Part shown: positions 18,748 to 27,340 of the stretch, one piece after another
Position numbering within the stretch: the first letter of the stretch is position 1
Layout: every line of letters starts with the position of its first letter
From: CAVUNY01 sp963768585
GTDB taxonomy: Bacteria > Chloroflexota > Anaerolineae > Anaerolineales > Anaerolineaceae
NCBI GenBank assembly: GCA_963768585.1
Contig: CAVYIF010000011.1
Span: forward strand, 123,134-187,133
DNA: 64,000 nucleotides
Direction: 5' to 3'
Notes under the pieces: model-generated
The model's database searches: none
What the model saw: only the letters and a program-made list of their open reading frames with translations
What the model was told of the DNA's origin: nothing
Program-made: the position numbers and the translations under genes

Positions 18748-20802
18748 ATGTGGAATCCAGCAAACACGGAACGCAGCCTCCCCCAGGTGCTTCACTCGGG
18801 AGACATCCATCAGGAACGTTCTGCTCCCGCCGACACCATGTTTACCAACACCGGTCGGCGCTTGTACGTGATCGGCGACATCGACGGGCGCTTTCGCCTG
18901 CGCAGCAATCCTTACGATCTCTATACTTTCGGCAAGCCGCTCCCCGACGACCCGCTGGCCGATAAGCTGCAAGGCGTGTGGGCACAACCGGTCAAGGGCT
19001 TTAACGCCTACGAGTTCGGGCTTGAATGGAGCGATGGACGCGCCAGCGAACGTTGGGAACTCAACGACGCTGACCGTTTCACCCAGACCTTCACCTGCGC
19101 CACCTTCGATTTCCAACGCGCCGGACTGCGGGCCACACGCCGCGACTTTGCCCCGCTTGATCTGCCTGTCCTGTTCAGCACGCTCACCCTGCATAATGAG
19201 GGCAGTCAGTCGCTTGACCTGCGCCTCACTTTCCGCGCGGTCTTCGACCTGCAAGACGCCTGGTTCACCCATCTCGCCGGGCGGCGCAACGCGGGCCAGA
19301 CCGTGGAGATTAGAGAACAGCGTCTGGTGGCACTCGCCGAAGTGCTGCCCGAGCAGTGGGCGGCGGCGGTCGGCAGCAATTGCGCGCCGGAGGACGTGCG
19401 ATTGCGCTCCGATGATACCGGCGAAATGATCTTCTCCTTCCACCTCGGCGCAAGCCAGGAGCAGGAGGTTACCTTTGCCATGTCAGTGGTCAGCGAAGGC
19501 GGCGCTGCTGCCGCACTGCGCTATCTTGCAGAGGCCCTGCCGCGTAGAGAGGCGCTGCTGGCAGAAAAAGAAGCGTTCTACCAGCAGCAGCGCCGCAGCG
19601 GACCGCGCCTGGTGTCGCCCGATCCCTGGTTTAACGCAGCCTTCGAGCTGTCGCAGCTCAATATGCTCATGCTCGAAGCCGATACCGGCGGCCTGGGGCG
19701 CTACTACTACGCCGGATTGGAAATGTTCCCCTTCTGGTTCGGCGGCGACGGCGCGTACAGCCTGCCCGGGCTTATGGCGAGCGGGCTGGTCGAGTCGGGC
19801 CTCAATCACATCGCGATTGGCGCGCGCTTCAGCGAGGCGGGGCGCATCCCACACCAGATTTCGCCTTCGGGCCGGCTGGTCTTTTCCGGCAGCGCGCAAG
19901 AGACGCCGCTATGGGTGACGAGTGTGTGGAATAGTTACTGCTGGACAGGCGACCGCGACTTCCTGGCGCGCATGTACCCGGCTGTGATCCAGGGCATCTT
20001 CAACTACACACTGGGAACCATCGACCCAGACGGCGACGGCTACGCTTCCGGGCCGGGCGTGGTGGAGCGCGAAGACATGGGTGAGGAAAAGCTGGACGTG
20101 GCCGCCTATACCTGGTTGGCACTCACCTGCCTGGCAAATATGGCCGAGGTGATGCAGGATGCGGCGACAGCGCAGCAGGCGCGAGCGTGGAGTGAGAAGA
20201 TCAAAGCCCGTTTCGACGACGACTGGTGGGACGCCGGCAGCGGTACCTACGCCATGTCGCTGACGAAGGAGAACCGGCGCTACCCGGTGCCACACTGGGC
20301 AGTGGTCATCCCGTTGGAGGTAGGCTTGGCCACAGCGGAGCACGCTGCCGCTACCATCGCTACCCTGCGAGCTGGCTATCTCCATGAGTGGGGGCTGAAG
20401 CATACCGCCGGCGAAGACCCGCGCATCTGGACGCTGCCGACGGCTACCCTCAGCCGCGCCGCCTATCGCAATGGCGAACCCGACCTGGGCTATGCCATGC
20501 TGCGCCACGTGGCCGAAACGTTGGATCACGGGTCTATCGGCGTGCTGCACGAGTTGATCCCGCAGGGGGCGTGCTTCGTACAGCTTTGGTCGGGTGCAAC
20601 CTTCATCCGCGGCGTGGTAGAAGATATATTCGGAATCAGCCTGCGCGCCGACCGGGGAGAGATTCTGGTGAAACCGCGCCTGCCGCTGGAATGGTCTTCA
20701 GCGCGCCTGGAAAACCTGTCCTTTGGCCCTTATACTGTGGATGTGGAAGCACGCCCGGACGGCACGACGACCGTTAACTGGAAACGGGGCAAGAACAGCT
20801 AA
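18748..20802 (+). CDS. Amylo-alpha-1,6-glucosidase-like glycoside hydrolase
   Basis: 684 residues. The N-terminal beta-sandwich domain (about 1-270) reads TGRRLYVIGDIDGRFRLRSN. A C-terminal (alpha/alpha)6 barrel follows, with GRYYYAGLEMFPFWFGGDGAY and HELIPQGACFVQLWSGATF. The layout matches the glycogen-debranching C-domain (GDE_C) and GH78/GH116-like enzymes. The Asp in GGDGAY and Glu in VVEREDMGEEKLD are plausible catalytic acids. No signal peptide is seen. It probably trims glucose or rhamnose branches from imported oligosaccharides; exact activity cannot be assigned. It is the last enzyme before the MarR/ABC exporter operon. Confidence 0.75.
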   Translation: MWNPANTERSLPQVLHSGDIHQERSAPADTMFTNTGRRLYVIGDIDGRFRLRSNPYDLYTFGKPLPDDPLADKLQGVWAQPVKGFNAYEFGLEWSDGRASERWELNDADRFTQTFTCATFDFQRAGLRATRRDFAPLDLPVLFSTLTLHNEGSQSLDLRLTFRAVFDLQDAWFTHLAGRRNAGQTVEIREQRLVALAEVLPEQWAAAVGSNCAPEDVRLRSDDTGEMIFSFHLGASQEQEVTFAMSVVSEGGAAAALRYLAEALPRREALLAEKEAFYQQQRRSGPRLVSPDPWFNAAFELSQLNMLMLEADTGGLGRYYYAGLEMFPFWFGGDGAYSLPGLMASGLVESGLNHIAIGARFSEAGRIPHQISPSGRLVFSGSAQETPLWVTSVWNSYCWTGDRDFLARMYPAVIQGIFNYTLGTIDPDGDGYASGPGVVEREDMGEEKLDVAAYTWLALTCLANMAEVMQDAATAQQARAWSEKIKARFDDDWWDAGSGTYAMSLTKENRRYPVPHWAVVIPLEVGLATAEHAAATIATLRAGYLHEWGLKHTAGEDPRIWTLPTATLSRAAYRNGEPDLGYAMLRHVAETLDHGSIGVLHELIPQGACFVQLWSGATFIRGVVEDIFGISLRADRGEILVKPRLPLEWSSARLENLSFGPYTVDVEARPDGTTTVNWKRGKNS

Positions 20803-20896
20803 TAGACCTTAGCGCGATAAAAAGTTATCAGTCAGTCAGAGTGTGCACCGCGCACCCTGAGAAATTTTCCCCCTTTCTCAATTTCTTGAAAACGTG

Positions 20897-20914
20897 TATA
20901 ATTTAGCCGGCTAA
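20897..20914 (+). promoter_or_regulatory. -10 box and palindromic MarR operator upstream of marR
   Basis: TATAAT at 20897-20902 is followed directly by the perfect 12-bp palindrome TTAGCCGGCTAA (20903-20914). The palindrome lies where transcription starts and 19 bases before the marR start codon. A weak -35 (TTTCTC, 20874-20879) sits 17 bp upstream. The placement fits autorepression by the encoded MarR protein and control of the following exporter genes. Confidence 0.75.
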
Positions 20915-20932
20915 CTAATTTGGAGAACAGAT

Positions 20933-21427
20933 ATGGCCCCTTATGATTTTCCCGACTCGATCGATTTCTGCGTGGCGCAGGTTTGCCGGCGGCATCATGC
21001 CCGCGTGCATGCCCTGATGGAAGATCTGGGCCTTTTCCCGGGGCAGCCGCCGGTGCTGTTCCGCCTGTGGGAGAAAGATGGGCGCTCGCAAACCGAACTG
21101 GCCGAACTGCTGCGCATCAAGCCGGCGACGATGACCAAGATGATCAACCGCATGGAGAAAACCGGCTTTATCCGGCGCGAGACCGACCCCAAGGACCAGC
21201 GCGTGTCGCTGGTTTATCTCACAGAGGCAGGCCGGGCGGTCCAGGATGATGTACAAAAGACCTTCGAGCGGCTCAACCGCGAGCTGGTGGCGGGTTTTAC
21301 ACCCGAGGAACAGGTTCTGCTGAAGCGCTACCTGGAAAAGCTGCGCGACAACCTCAAGCAGAGCCAAAACGAGCCGGACAGGCAGGAAGCCCTGACTAAT
21401 GCTGCCGTTCGGGAAAAATTGACATGA
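20933..21427 (+). CDS. MarR-family transcriptional regulator
   Basis: 164 residues after a TTGGAGA ribosome-binding site. The winged helix-turn-helix reads QTELAELLRIKPATMTKMI, then RMEKTGFIRRETDPKDQR (wing). Flanking helices are for dimerisation. The palindrome overlapping its own promoter is the likely operator. The two exporter genes that follow are its probable targets, a common arrangement for MarR-controlled multidrug ABC exporters. The inducing ligand is unknown. Confidence 0.92.
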   Translation: MAPYDFPDSIDFCVAQVCRRHHARVHALMEDLGLFPGQPPVLFRLWEKDGRSQTELAELLRIKPATMTKMINRMEKTGFIRRETDPKDQRVSLVYLTEAGRAVQDDVQKTFERLNRELVAGFTPEEQVLLKRYLEKLRDNLKQSQNEPDRQEALTNAAVREKLT

Positions 21428-21486
21428 AATCGAAGCCAGCTTTGATCGACTTTATTCCACGTTTATTTATATATGAGACGGTGTAA

Positions 21487-23226
21487 ATGAAATATTTTCG
21501 GAGAATTTTGGGATACTTGCGCCCTTATTGGGTACTGGCCCTGTTGGCACCGCTGATGATGCTGCTGGAGGTCGCGATGGATCTGCTCCAGCCGCGCCTG
21601 ATGGAGCAGATCATCGACGTGGGCATCGCCAACATGGATATGAACCTGGTGATCCGCACCGGGTTTACCATGTTTGGGGTGGCTCTGGTGGGTATGGTAG
21701 GGGGCGGGCTGTGCACGGTATTCGCGGTGCGGGCAGGAATGTTTGTCGGCGCGGATGTGCGCGATGATCTGTTCGAGAAGATTCAATCCTTTTCCTTTGG
21801 CAACCTGGACCGCCTGGGTACCGGCGAGCTGATCACCCGCGTTACCAACGATATAACCCAAGTGCAAGAAGTCGTCATGATCCTGCTGCGCATTATGGTG
21901 CGTGCACCGCTGCTGGTGGTTGGCAGCCTGGTGATGGCGATTGCGACCAGCCCGGCGCTTTCCTGGCTGCTGTTTGCACTGGTGCCGGTCATCCTGGGCT
22001 TGCTGGCGTTTGGTATTTCACGCGCCTCGCCCATGTTTTCCGTTGTCCAGCAAAAATTAGACCGCCTGAACACGGTGATGCAGGAGAACCTGTCCGGCGT
22101 GCGCGTGGTCAAGGCCTTTGTACGCGAAGATTACGAGAATGAGCGCTTTAAGACCGCGAATGTAGATTTAGTGGATCGCACCATCCGCGTCGGGCAGCTG
22201 CTGGCGATGATCATGCCCTTAATGATGTTCACCCTTAATATCGGTGTGGTGGGGGTGGTCTGGTTTGGCGGAAAACTGGTCATCGCCGGCGGGATAAAAG
22301 TGGGGCAGGTGATGGCATTTATCAACTACCTCTCGCAGATGATGTTTTCGTTATTGGGCGTCGGCATGCTCCTGATCCGTGTTTCGCGAGCGGAGGCCTC
22401 CGCCAGGCGCATCGTGGAAGTCATCGATATGCAGCCGGAGATTCAGGACCAGCCCGGATTATCTGAAGGCTGCACCCTGGGCGGTCGAATTGCCTTTGAA
22501 AATGTAAGCTTCAGCTATAACGGCAACGAGAGTGCCGTGCTCAAAGATATCAATTTAGTGATCGAACCCGGGCAGTTTATCGCCATTTTAGGTGCAACCG
22601 GCTCCGGAAAATCGTCTCTGGTGCATCTCATTCCACGTTTTTACGATGTCACTGCCGGGCGGATCACCCTGGACGGCTGCGATGTGCGCGACCTGCCCAA
22701 CGTGGCCCTGCGCCGGCAGGTGGGTATGGCTCTCCAGGAAACGGTCCTGTTTTCGGGCACGATCCGTGAAAATATCGCTTATGGCAATCCCCTGGCCGAC
22801 CAGGAGCAGGTGGCGGCTGCCGCCCAGGCAGCCCAGGCGCACGAATTTATCACTTCATTTCCGGATGGATATGAGACCGTGGTCGGGCAGCGCGGGGTCA
22901 ACCTATCAGGCGGGCAGAAACAAAGGATCGCCATTGCCCGGGCACTGCTCACCAACCCGGCGGTGTTGATCCTGGATGACAGCACCAGCGCGGTGGATGT
23001 GGATACGGAAGGTAAAATCCAGGATGCCCTGGCGGAGATCATGAAAGGCCGCACCAGTATTGTCATCGCCCAACGGATCAGCACCGTGATGGGCGCAGAT
23101 AAGATCGTGGTGCTGGATGACGGCAAGGTGACGGCGGTGGGAAAACATACCGAATTGATGCAATCCAGCCCGATTTACCGCGAGATCTTCGATCTGCAGC
23201 TGGGGAATGGAGTCAGAAATGCCTGA
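21487..23226 (+). CDS. Heterodimeric ABC exporter half-transporter with degenerate Walker B
   Basis: 579 residues: a six-helix ABC-exporter membrane domain (about 1-310), then a nucleotide-binding domain. Walker A is LGATGSGKSSLVHL, the signature NLSGGQKQRIAIARALL, and the H-loop region VIAQRISTV. Walker B reads VLILDDSTSAVD, with Asp where the catalytic Glu is expected, and the H-loop His is Gln. Both changes mark the degenerate site of asymmetric exporters (TM287/288, BmrCD type). The partner, with consensus residues, follows in an overlapping frame. Substrate is probably a drug or lipid. Confidence 0.92.
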   Translation: MKYFRRILGYLRPYWVLALLAPLMMLLEVAMDLLQPRLMEQIIDVGIANMDMNLVIRTGFTMFGVALVGMVGGGLCTVFAVRAGMFVGADVRDDLFEKIQSFSFGNLDRLGTGELITRVTNDITQVQEVVMILLRIMVRAPLLVVGSLVMAIATSPALSWLLFALVPVILGLLAFGISRASPMFSVVQQKLDRLNTVMQENLSGVRVVKAFVREDYENERFKTANVDLVDRTIRVGQLLAMIMPLMMFTLNIGVVGVVWFGGKLVIAGGIKVGQVMAFINYLSQMMFSLLGVGMLLIRVSRAEASARRIVEVIDMQPEIQDQPGLSEGCTLGGRIAFENVSFSYNGNESAVLKDINLVIEPGQFIAILGATGSGKSSLVHLIPRFYDVTAGRITLDGCDVRDLPNVALRRQVGMALQETVLFSGTIRENIAYGNPLADQEQVAAAAQAAQAHEFITSFPDGYETVVGQRGVNLSGGQKQRIAIARALLTNPAVLILDDSTSAVDVDTEGKIQDALAEIMKGRTSIVIAQRISTVMGADKIVVLDDGKVTAVGKHTELMQSSPIYREIFDLQLGNGVRNA

Positions 23227-25063
23227 AAAACGTGAAGATCGAAGGCAAGACGGGCCGGCGCTGCCCATGGGGCCCGGCAGAGGGCGGCGCGGGATCGTGG
23301 GTCCGGGGCCAAAACCCAAGAATATGTGGGTCACGCTGCGCCGGTTGTGGGGCTTTTTGCGCCGCCAGCGTTTCGAATTGTTAGCGGTATTTTTGCTGGT
23401 ATTTCTCACCACGGGGCTGAACCTGGTCAATCCCTACCTCTTAGGCCAGGCTATCGACCGCGCGATTATCCCGGCCGACCTGCCTCTGCTGGTGCAGTTC
23501 GCCCTGCTCATGGTGGGATTCTACCTGGGCGCATCCTTATCGTCCGGGCTGCAGACCTATATCATGGCGCGCGTGGCCCAGCATACCGTGCGCGATCTGC
23601 GCCAGGACCTGTTCTCCAAGATGCAGATCCTGCCGCTGCGTTATTTTGATAAAACTCCGCATGGCGAGCTGATGAGCCGCCTGACCAATGATATCGACAA
23701 CATCAGCAATGTGCTCAACGAAGGGGTGACCCAGTTCATCTCCAGCATCCTGACCCTGATCGGGGTGATCACGATCATGCTCCTGCTCAACCCCTGGCTG
23801 GCGCTGGTCAGCATGGTCTCCGTGCCGCTGATGACGCTCATCACCCGTTCCATCTCCCGATTCACCTTGAAAGGCTTCCGCGACCAGCAGAAAGCGCTGG
23901 GTATTTTGAACGGCACCATCGAGGAAACCATCACCGGTGAGCGTGTGATCAAAGCCTACGGGCAGGAGCAGAGCGTCATTGAAAAGTTCAAAGCTGAAAA
24001 CCAGGTTTTAAAAGAAGCTTCGATCCGCGCGCAAACTTATTCCGGGCTGCTCGGGCCGCTCAACAACATGGTGGGCAACACCGCCTTTGCCATCGTGGCC
24101 GGAACGGGCGGCTGGATGGCCCTGCGCGGTATCGCGACCGTGGGCGAGATTGCCAGCTTCCTGAATTATTCGCGCCAGTTGGGCATGCCCCTCAACCAGA
24201 TTGCGAACCTGTACAATACCATCCAGGCGGCGCTGGCCGGGGCCGAGCGCGTGTTCGAGGCCCTGGACGAGACGCCCGAGCCGGCGGATGTGCGCGATGC
24301 CGATCCATTGGATGTGGTACGCGGGGAGGTCGTTTTTGATCAGGTGACCTTTGGCTATGACGAAGACCAGACTGTGCTGGAGCAGGTTTGCCTGCACGCC
24401 AAACCCGGGCAGACGATCGCCCTGGTGGGGCCGACCGGGGCCGGAAAGACGACCATCATCAACCTGCTCTCGCGCTTTTACGATGTGCGTGAAGGCGCGA
24501 TCCAGGTCGACGGTACGGATATCCGCGGCGCGCAGCGCAACAGCCTGCGGCGCATGCTGGGGATCGTGCTGCAGGACTCCTTCCTGTTTTCCGACACGGT
24601 GATGCAGAACATCCGCTACGGGCGGTTGGAGGCCAGCGATGACGAGGTGATTCACGCCGCGAAGCTGGCCAATGCCAACTCTTTTATCCGCCACCTGCCG
24701 CACGGCTACCAGACCATGCTCTCGGAGCGCGGCAGCAACCTGAGCCAGGGCCAGCGCCAGATGATCTCCATCGCGCGCGCCATCCTGGCCGACCCGCGCA
24801 TCCTCATCCTGGATGAGGCCACCAGCAGCGTGGATACCCGCACCGAAGTTCACATCCAGGAGGCCATGCTGCGCCTGATGGAAGGGCGGACCAGCTTCGT
24901 GATCGCCCACCGCCTGAGCACGATCCGCGGGGCGGATGAAATCCTGGTGATCGATCAGGGGCGGATCATCGAGCGCGGCACGCACCGCGAACTGCTGGAC
25001 CAGAACGGTTTTTACCAGCGCCTGTATGCCAGCCAGTTCCGCGGGCAGGTGCCGGTGGTTTAA
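23219..25063 (+). CDS. Heterodimeric ABC exporter half-transporter with consensus ATPase site
   Basis: 614 residues from ATG 23219, which overlaps the preceding stop by 8 bp and has GGAG about 8 bases upstream; ATG 23207 in frame is an alternative. A charged Gly/Arg/Pro-rich N-terminus (about 40 residues) precedes six membrane helices. The ATPase has GPTGAGKTTIINLLS, NLSQGQRQMISIARAIL, ILILDEATSSVD and VIAHRLSTI. The catalytic Glu and switch His are both present, unlike in its partner. The pair should form one asymmetric exporter under MarR control. Confidence 0.92.
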   Translation: MPEKREDRRQDGPALPMGPGRGRRGIVGPGPKPKNMWVTLRRLWGFLRRQRFELLAVFLLVFLTTGLNLVNPYLLGQAIDRAIIPADLPLLVQFALLMVGFYLGASLSSGLQTYIMARVAQHTVRDLRQDLFSKMQILPLRYFDKTPHGELMSRLTNDIDNISNVLNEGVTQFISSILTLIGVITIMLLLNPWLALVSMVSVPLMTLITRSISRFTLKGFRDQQKALGILNGTIEETITGERVIKAYGQEQSVIEKFKAENQVLKEASIRAQTYSGLLGPLNNMVGNTAFAIVAGTGGWMALRGIATVGEIASFLNYSRQLGMPLNQIANLYNTIQAALAGAERVFEALDETPEPADVRDADPLDVVRGEVVFDQVTFGYDEDQTVLEQVCLHAKPGQTIALVGPTGAGKTTIINLLSRFYDVREGAIQVDGTDIRGAQRNSLRRMLGIVLQDSFLFSDTVMQNIRYGRLEASDDEVIHAAKLANANSFIRHLPHGYQTMLSERGSNLSQGQRQMISIARAILADPRILILDEATSSVDTRTEVHIQEAMLRLMEGRTSFVIAHRLSTIRGADEILVIDQGRIIERGTHRELLDQNGFYQRLYASQFRGQVPVV

Positions 25064-25169
25064 ATTGAGGGATGGCTGCATTTTCGTTGTAAAATAGATC
25101 TTGTTTAAACCTATTCGTCTGGCATGCGTGTCACACGTACCAGACCGAAATACCCAGGAAAGGATTCCC

Positions 25170-26201
25170 ATGGAAAAATTACCCCCCCTGCGTTTTTCTG
25201 CTATCGGTCTCAATCACGGCCATATTTATGGACAGGTCAATTTACTGCTGCGCGCCGGCGCCGAACTGGTTTCTTTTTACGCCAAAGAACCCGACCTGGC
25301 AGCCCGTTTTTCACAGGTATTCCCGCAAGCCGCCCAGGCCCGCACCGCGGAAGAGATTCTGGATGACCCCACCATTCCGCTGGTGGTCAGCGCCGGGATC
25401 CCGGTGGAGCGCGCCCCGTTGGGGATCGAGGTGATGAAGCGCGGCAAAGATTACATGAGCGACAAGCCCGGTTTCACCACCCTGGAACAGCTGGCAGAAG
25501 CCCGGCAGGTACAGCGTGAAACCGGCCAAATTTATTCGGTGTGCTATTCAGAACATTTTGAAACCCGCTCCACGGTGTATGCGGGCGAGCTGGTCCAGGC
25601 CGGCGCGATCGGCAAGGTGGTGCAGACGATCGGCCTCGGGCCGCACCGCACCAGCCTGCCGACCCGGCCGGAATGGTACTTCCAGCGCGAGAAATACGGC
25701 GGCGTGCTGTGCGATATTGGCTCGCACCAGTTCGACCAGTTCCTGTTTTTCACCGGCTCGACCGAGGCCGAAGTGGTTACATCGCAGGTGGGCAACTTCA
25801 AACACCCCCAGTATCCCGGTTTGGAAGATTTTGGGGACTGCCTGGTGCGGGGCAACGGCGGCACAGGGTATGTGCGCATCGATTGGTACACCCCCGATGG
25901 CCTGCCGGTATGGGGAGATGGGCGCTGCACCATCCTGGGAACCGAGGGCTATATTGAACTGCGTAAATATGTGGATATTGGCGGCCGGCCGGGTGGCGAG
26001 CACCTGTTCCTGGTGGACCAGAAGGGCGTGCAGTACATCGACTGCTCCGATAAGGACCTGCCTTACGGCCGCCAGCTGATCTACGACATCTACCACCGCA
26101 CCGAAACCGCGATGACCCAGGCGCACTGCTTCCTGGCTTCTGAACTGGCGGTCAAGGCCGAGGCTCAGGCCGTGCGCCTGGGAAACCTGGCACAGGTATA
26201 G
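25170..26201 (+). CDS. Gfo/Idh/MocA-family oxidoreductase
   Basis: 343 residues from ATG 25170, after AGGAAAGG. The N-terminal Rossmann region reads LRFSAIGLNHGHIYGQVNLL. SDKPGFTTLEQL stands where the family has the EKP lysine motif, keeping the Lys. The C-terminal alpha/beta domain has YGGVLCDIGSHQFDQFLFF (GDxGxHxxD-like catalytic motif). Family members oxidise or epimerise sugars and inositols with NAD(P). The neighbouring gene is a second member, and both fit sugar catabolism. Confidence 0.9.
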   Translation: MEKLPPLRFSAIGLNHGHIYGQVNLLLRAGAELVSFYAKEPDLAARFSQVFPQAAQARTAEEILDDPTIPLVVSAGIPVERAPLGIEVMKRGKDYMSDKPGFTTLEQLAEARQVQRETGQIYSVCYSEHFETRSTVYAGELVQAGAIGKVVQTIGLGPHRTSLPTRPEWYFQREKYGGVLCDIGSHQFDQFLFFTGSTEAEVVTSQVGNFKHPQYPGLEDFGDCLVRGNGGTGYVRIDWYTPDGLPVWGDGRCTILGTEGYIELRKYVDIGGRPGGEHLFLVDQKGVQYIDCSDKDLPYGRQLIYDIYHRTETAMTQAHCFLASELAVKAEAQAVRLGNLAQV

Positions 26202-26209
26202 CATACAAT

Positions 26210-27288
26210 ATGGATTCAAAACTGCGTGTGGGTGTAGCCGGCTCAGGGATCGGCCGGTCACATATCCATTCTTTTCAATCGCTCCCCGATCAATATGAAG
26301 TGCTGGCCCTGGCCGGCAAAGATGAACGCACCCGGCTGGTAGGGGAGCAGTACCAGGTTCCCCGGGTGATCGATGATTTTTCCGAATTATGCCGCATGGA
26401 CGATCTGGATGTGATCGACATCTGCACGCCTTCGTTCCTGCACTACGAACAGACTCTGCAGGCCCTGGAAGCCGGCAAGCATGTTGTCCTGGAAAAACCG
26501 GCCTGTAAATCGCTGCGCGAGATCGATGGACTGGTGGCTGCCGAGCAGCGCACGGGCCGAAGCGGATCATGCCCATCTTTCAAAACCGCATGGGCGCGGC
26601 CGCTCAAAAGCTGCGCTTTCTGGTCAAAGAAGGGGTGACCGGGCGGGCCTACCTGGCAACCGCCGAAACAGCCTGGCGGCGGCGCTGGGAATATTACGAC
26701 GGCACCTGGCACGGCAAGTGGGCCAGCGAGCTGGGCGGGGCATTGGTCACGTTGGGCATTCACGCCAACGATGTGCTGACCTCGATCCTGGGGCCGGCGC
26801 GCAGCGTATTTGCCCGCATGGCTACCCTGGTTAATCCAGTGGAGACCGAAGATTGTTTCTCGGCTTCGCTGGAAATGGCGGATGGTTCGCTGGCCTCGGT
26901 TTCCCTGACGACAGGGTCGACGGATCAAATCACCCGCTTGCGTTTTGTGTTTGCCAACCTGACCGTGGAGAGCAACATCCGCACCTACAGCGCGACGGCC
27001 GAACCCTGGACGTACACGCCGGATACGCCGCAGGCCGAAGCCGCCATGCAGGCAGCCCTGGAACATTTCACCCCCCAACCGGAAGGTTTTGTCGGGCAGT
27101 TTGTGGGGTTTCACCAGGCTTTACATACCGGCGCGGCTTTTCCGGTTACCATGGATGATGCGCGTCAGGCCATCCAACTGCTGACCGGTTTTTACCTCTC
27201 TTCTCGCACCCAAAGACCTGTGGACCTGCCGATCCTGGCCGATCATCCCTATTATGACGGTTGGCTGCCCGGTGATGGCAAATTATAA
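26210..27288 (+). CDS. Gfo/Idh/MocA-family oxidoreductase, one frameshift
   Basis: The start is ATG 26210, nine bases after its paralog. The first frame reads LRVGVAGSGIGRSHIHSF (Rossmann) and VVLEKPACKSLREID (EKP lysine). It breaks near 26554: inserting one base at GGGCC gives a continuation KRIMPIFQNRMGAAAQK to the stop at 27288. The C-terminal half has GGALVTLGIHANDVLTSIL, matching the catalytic GxxxDxGxHxxD region with Leu/Ile substitutions. Length across the shift is about 360 codons, normal for the family. Unlike most other shifts here this one is a missing base. Confidence 0.82.
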
Positions 27289-27297
27289 TTTACACTC

Positions 27298-27325
27298 TTG
27301 AACTTTTTATTCCATCAGGTATAGT
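27298..27325 (+). promoter_or_regulatory. Sigma-70-like promoter of the MalT/BTAD regulator
   Basis: TTGAAC (27298-27303), 16-bp spacer, TATAGT (27320-27325). The expected start of transcription is only about 8 bases before GTG 27341 and 23 before ATG 27356. The mRNA would have a very short leader without a visible Shine-Dalgarno site. Confidence 0.55.
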
Positions 27326-27340
27326 TAATCCAGACTAAGC

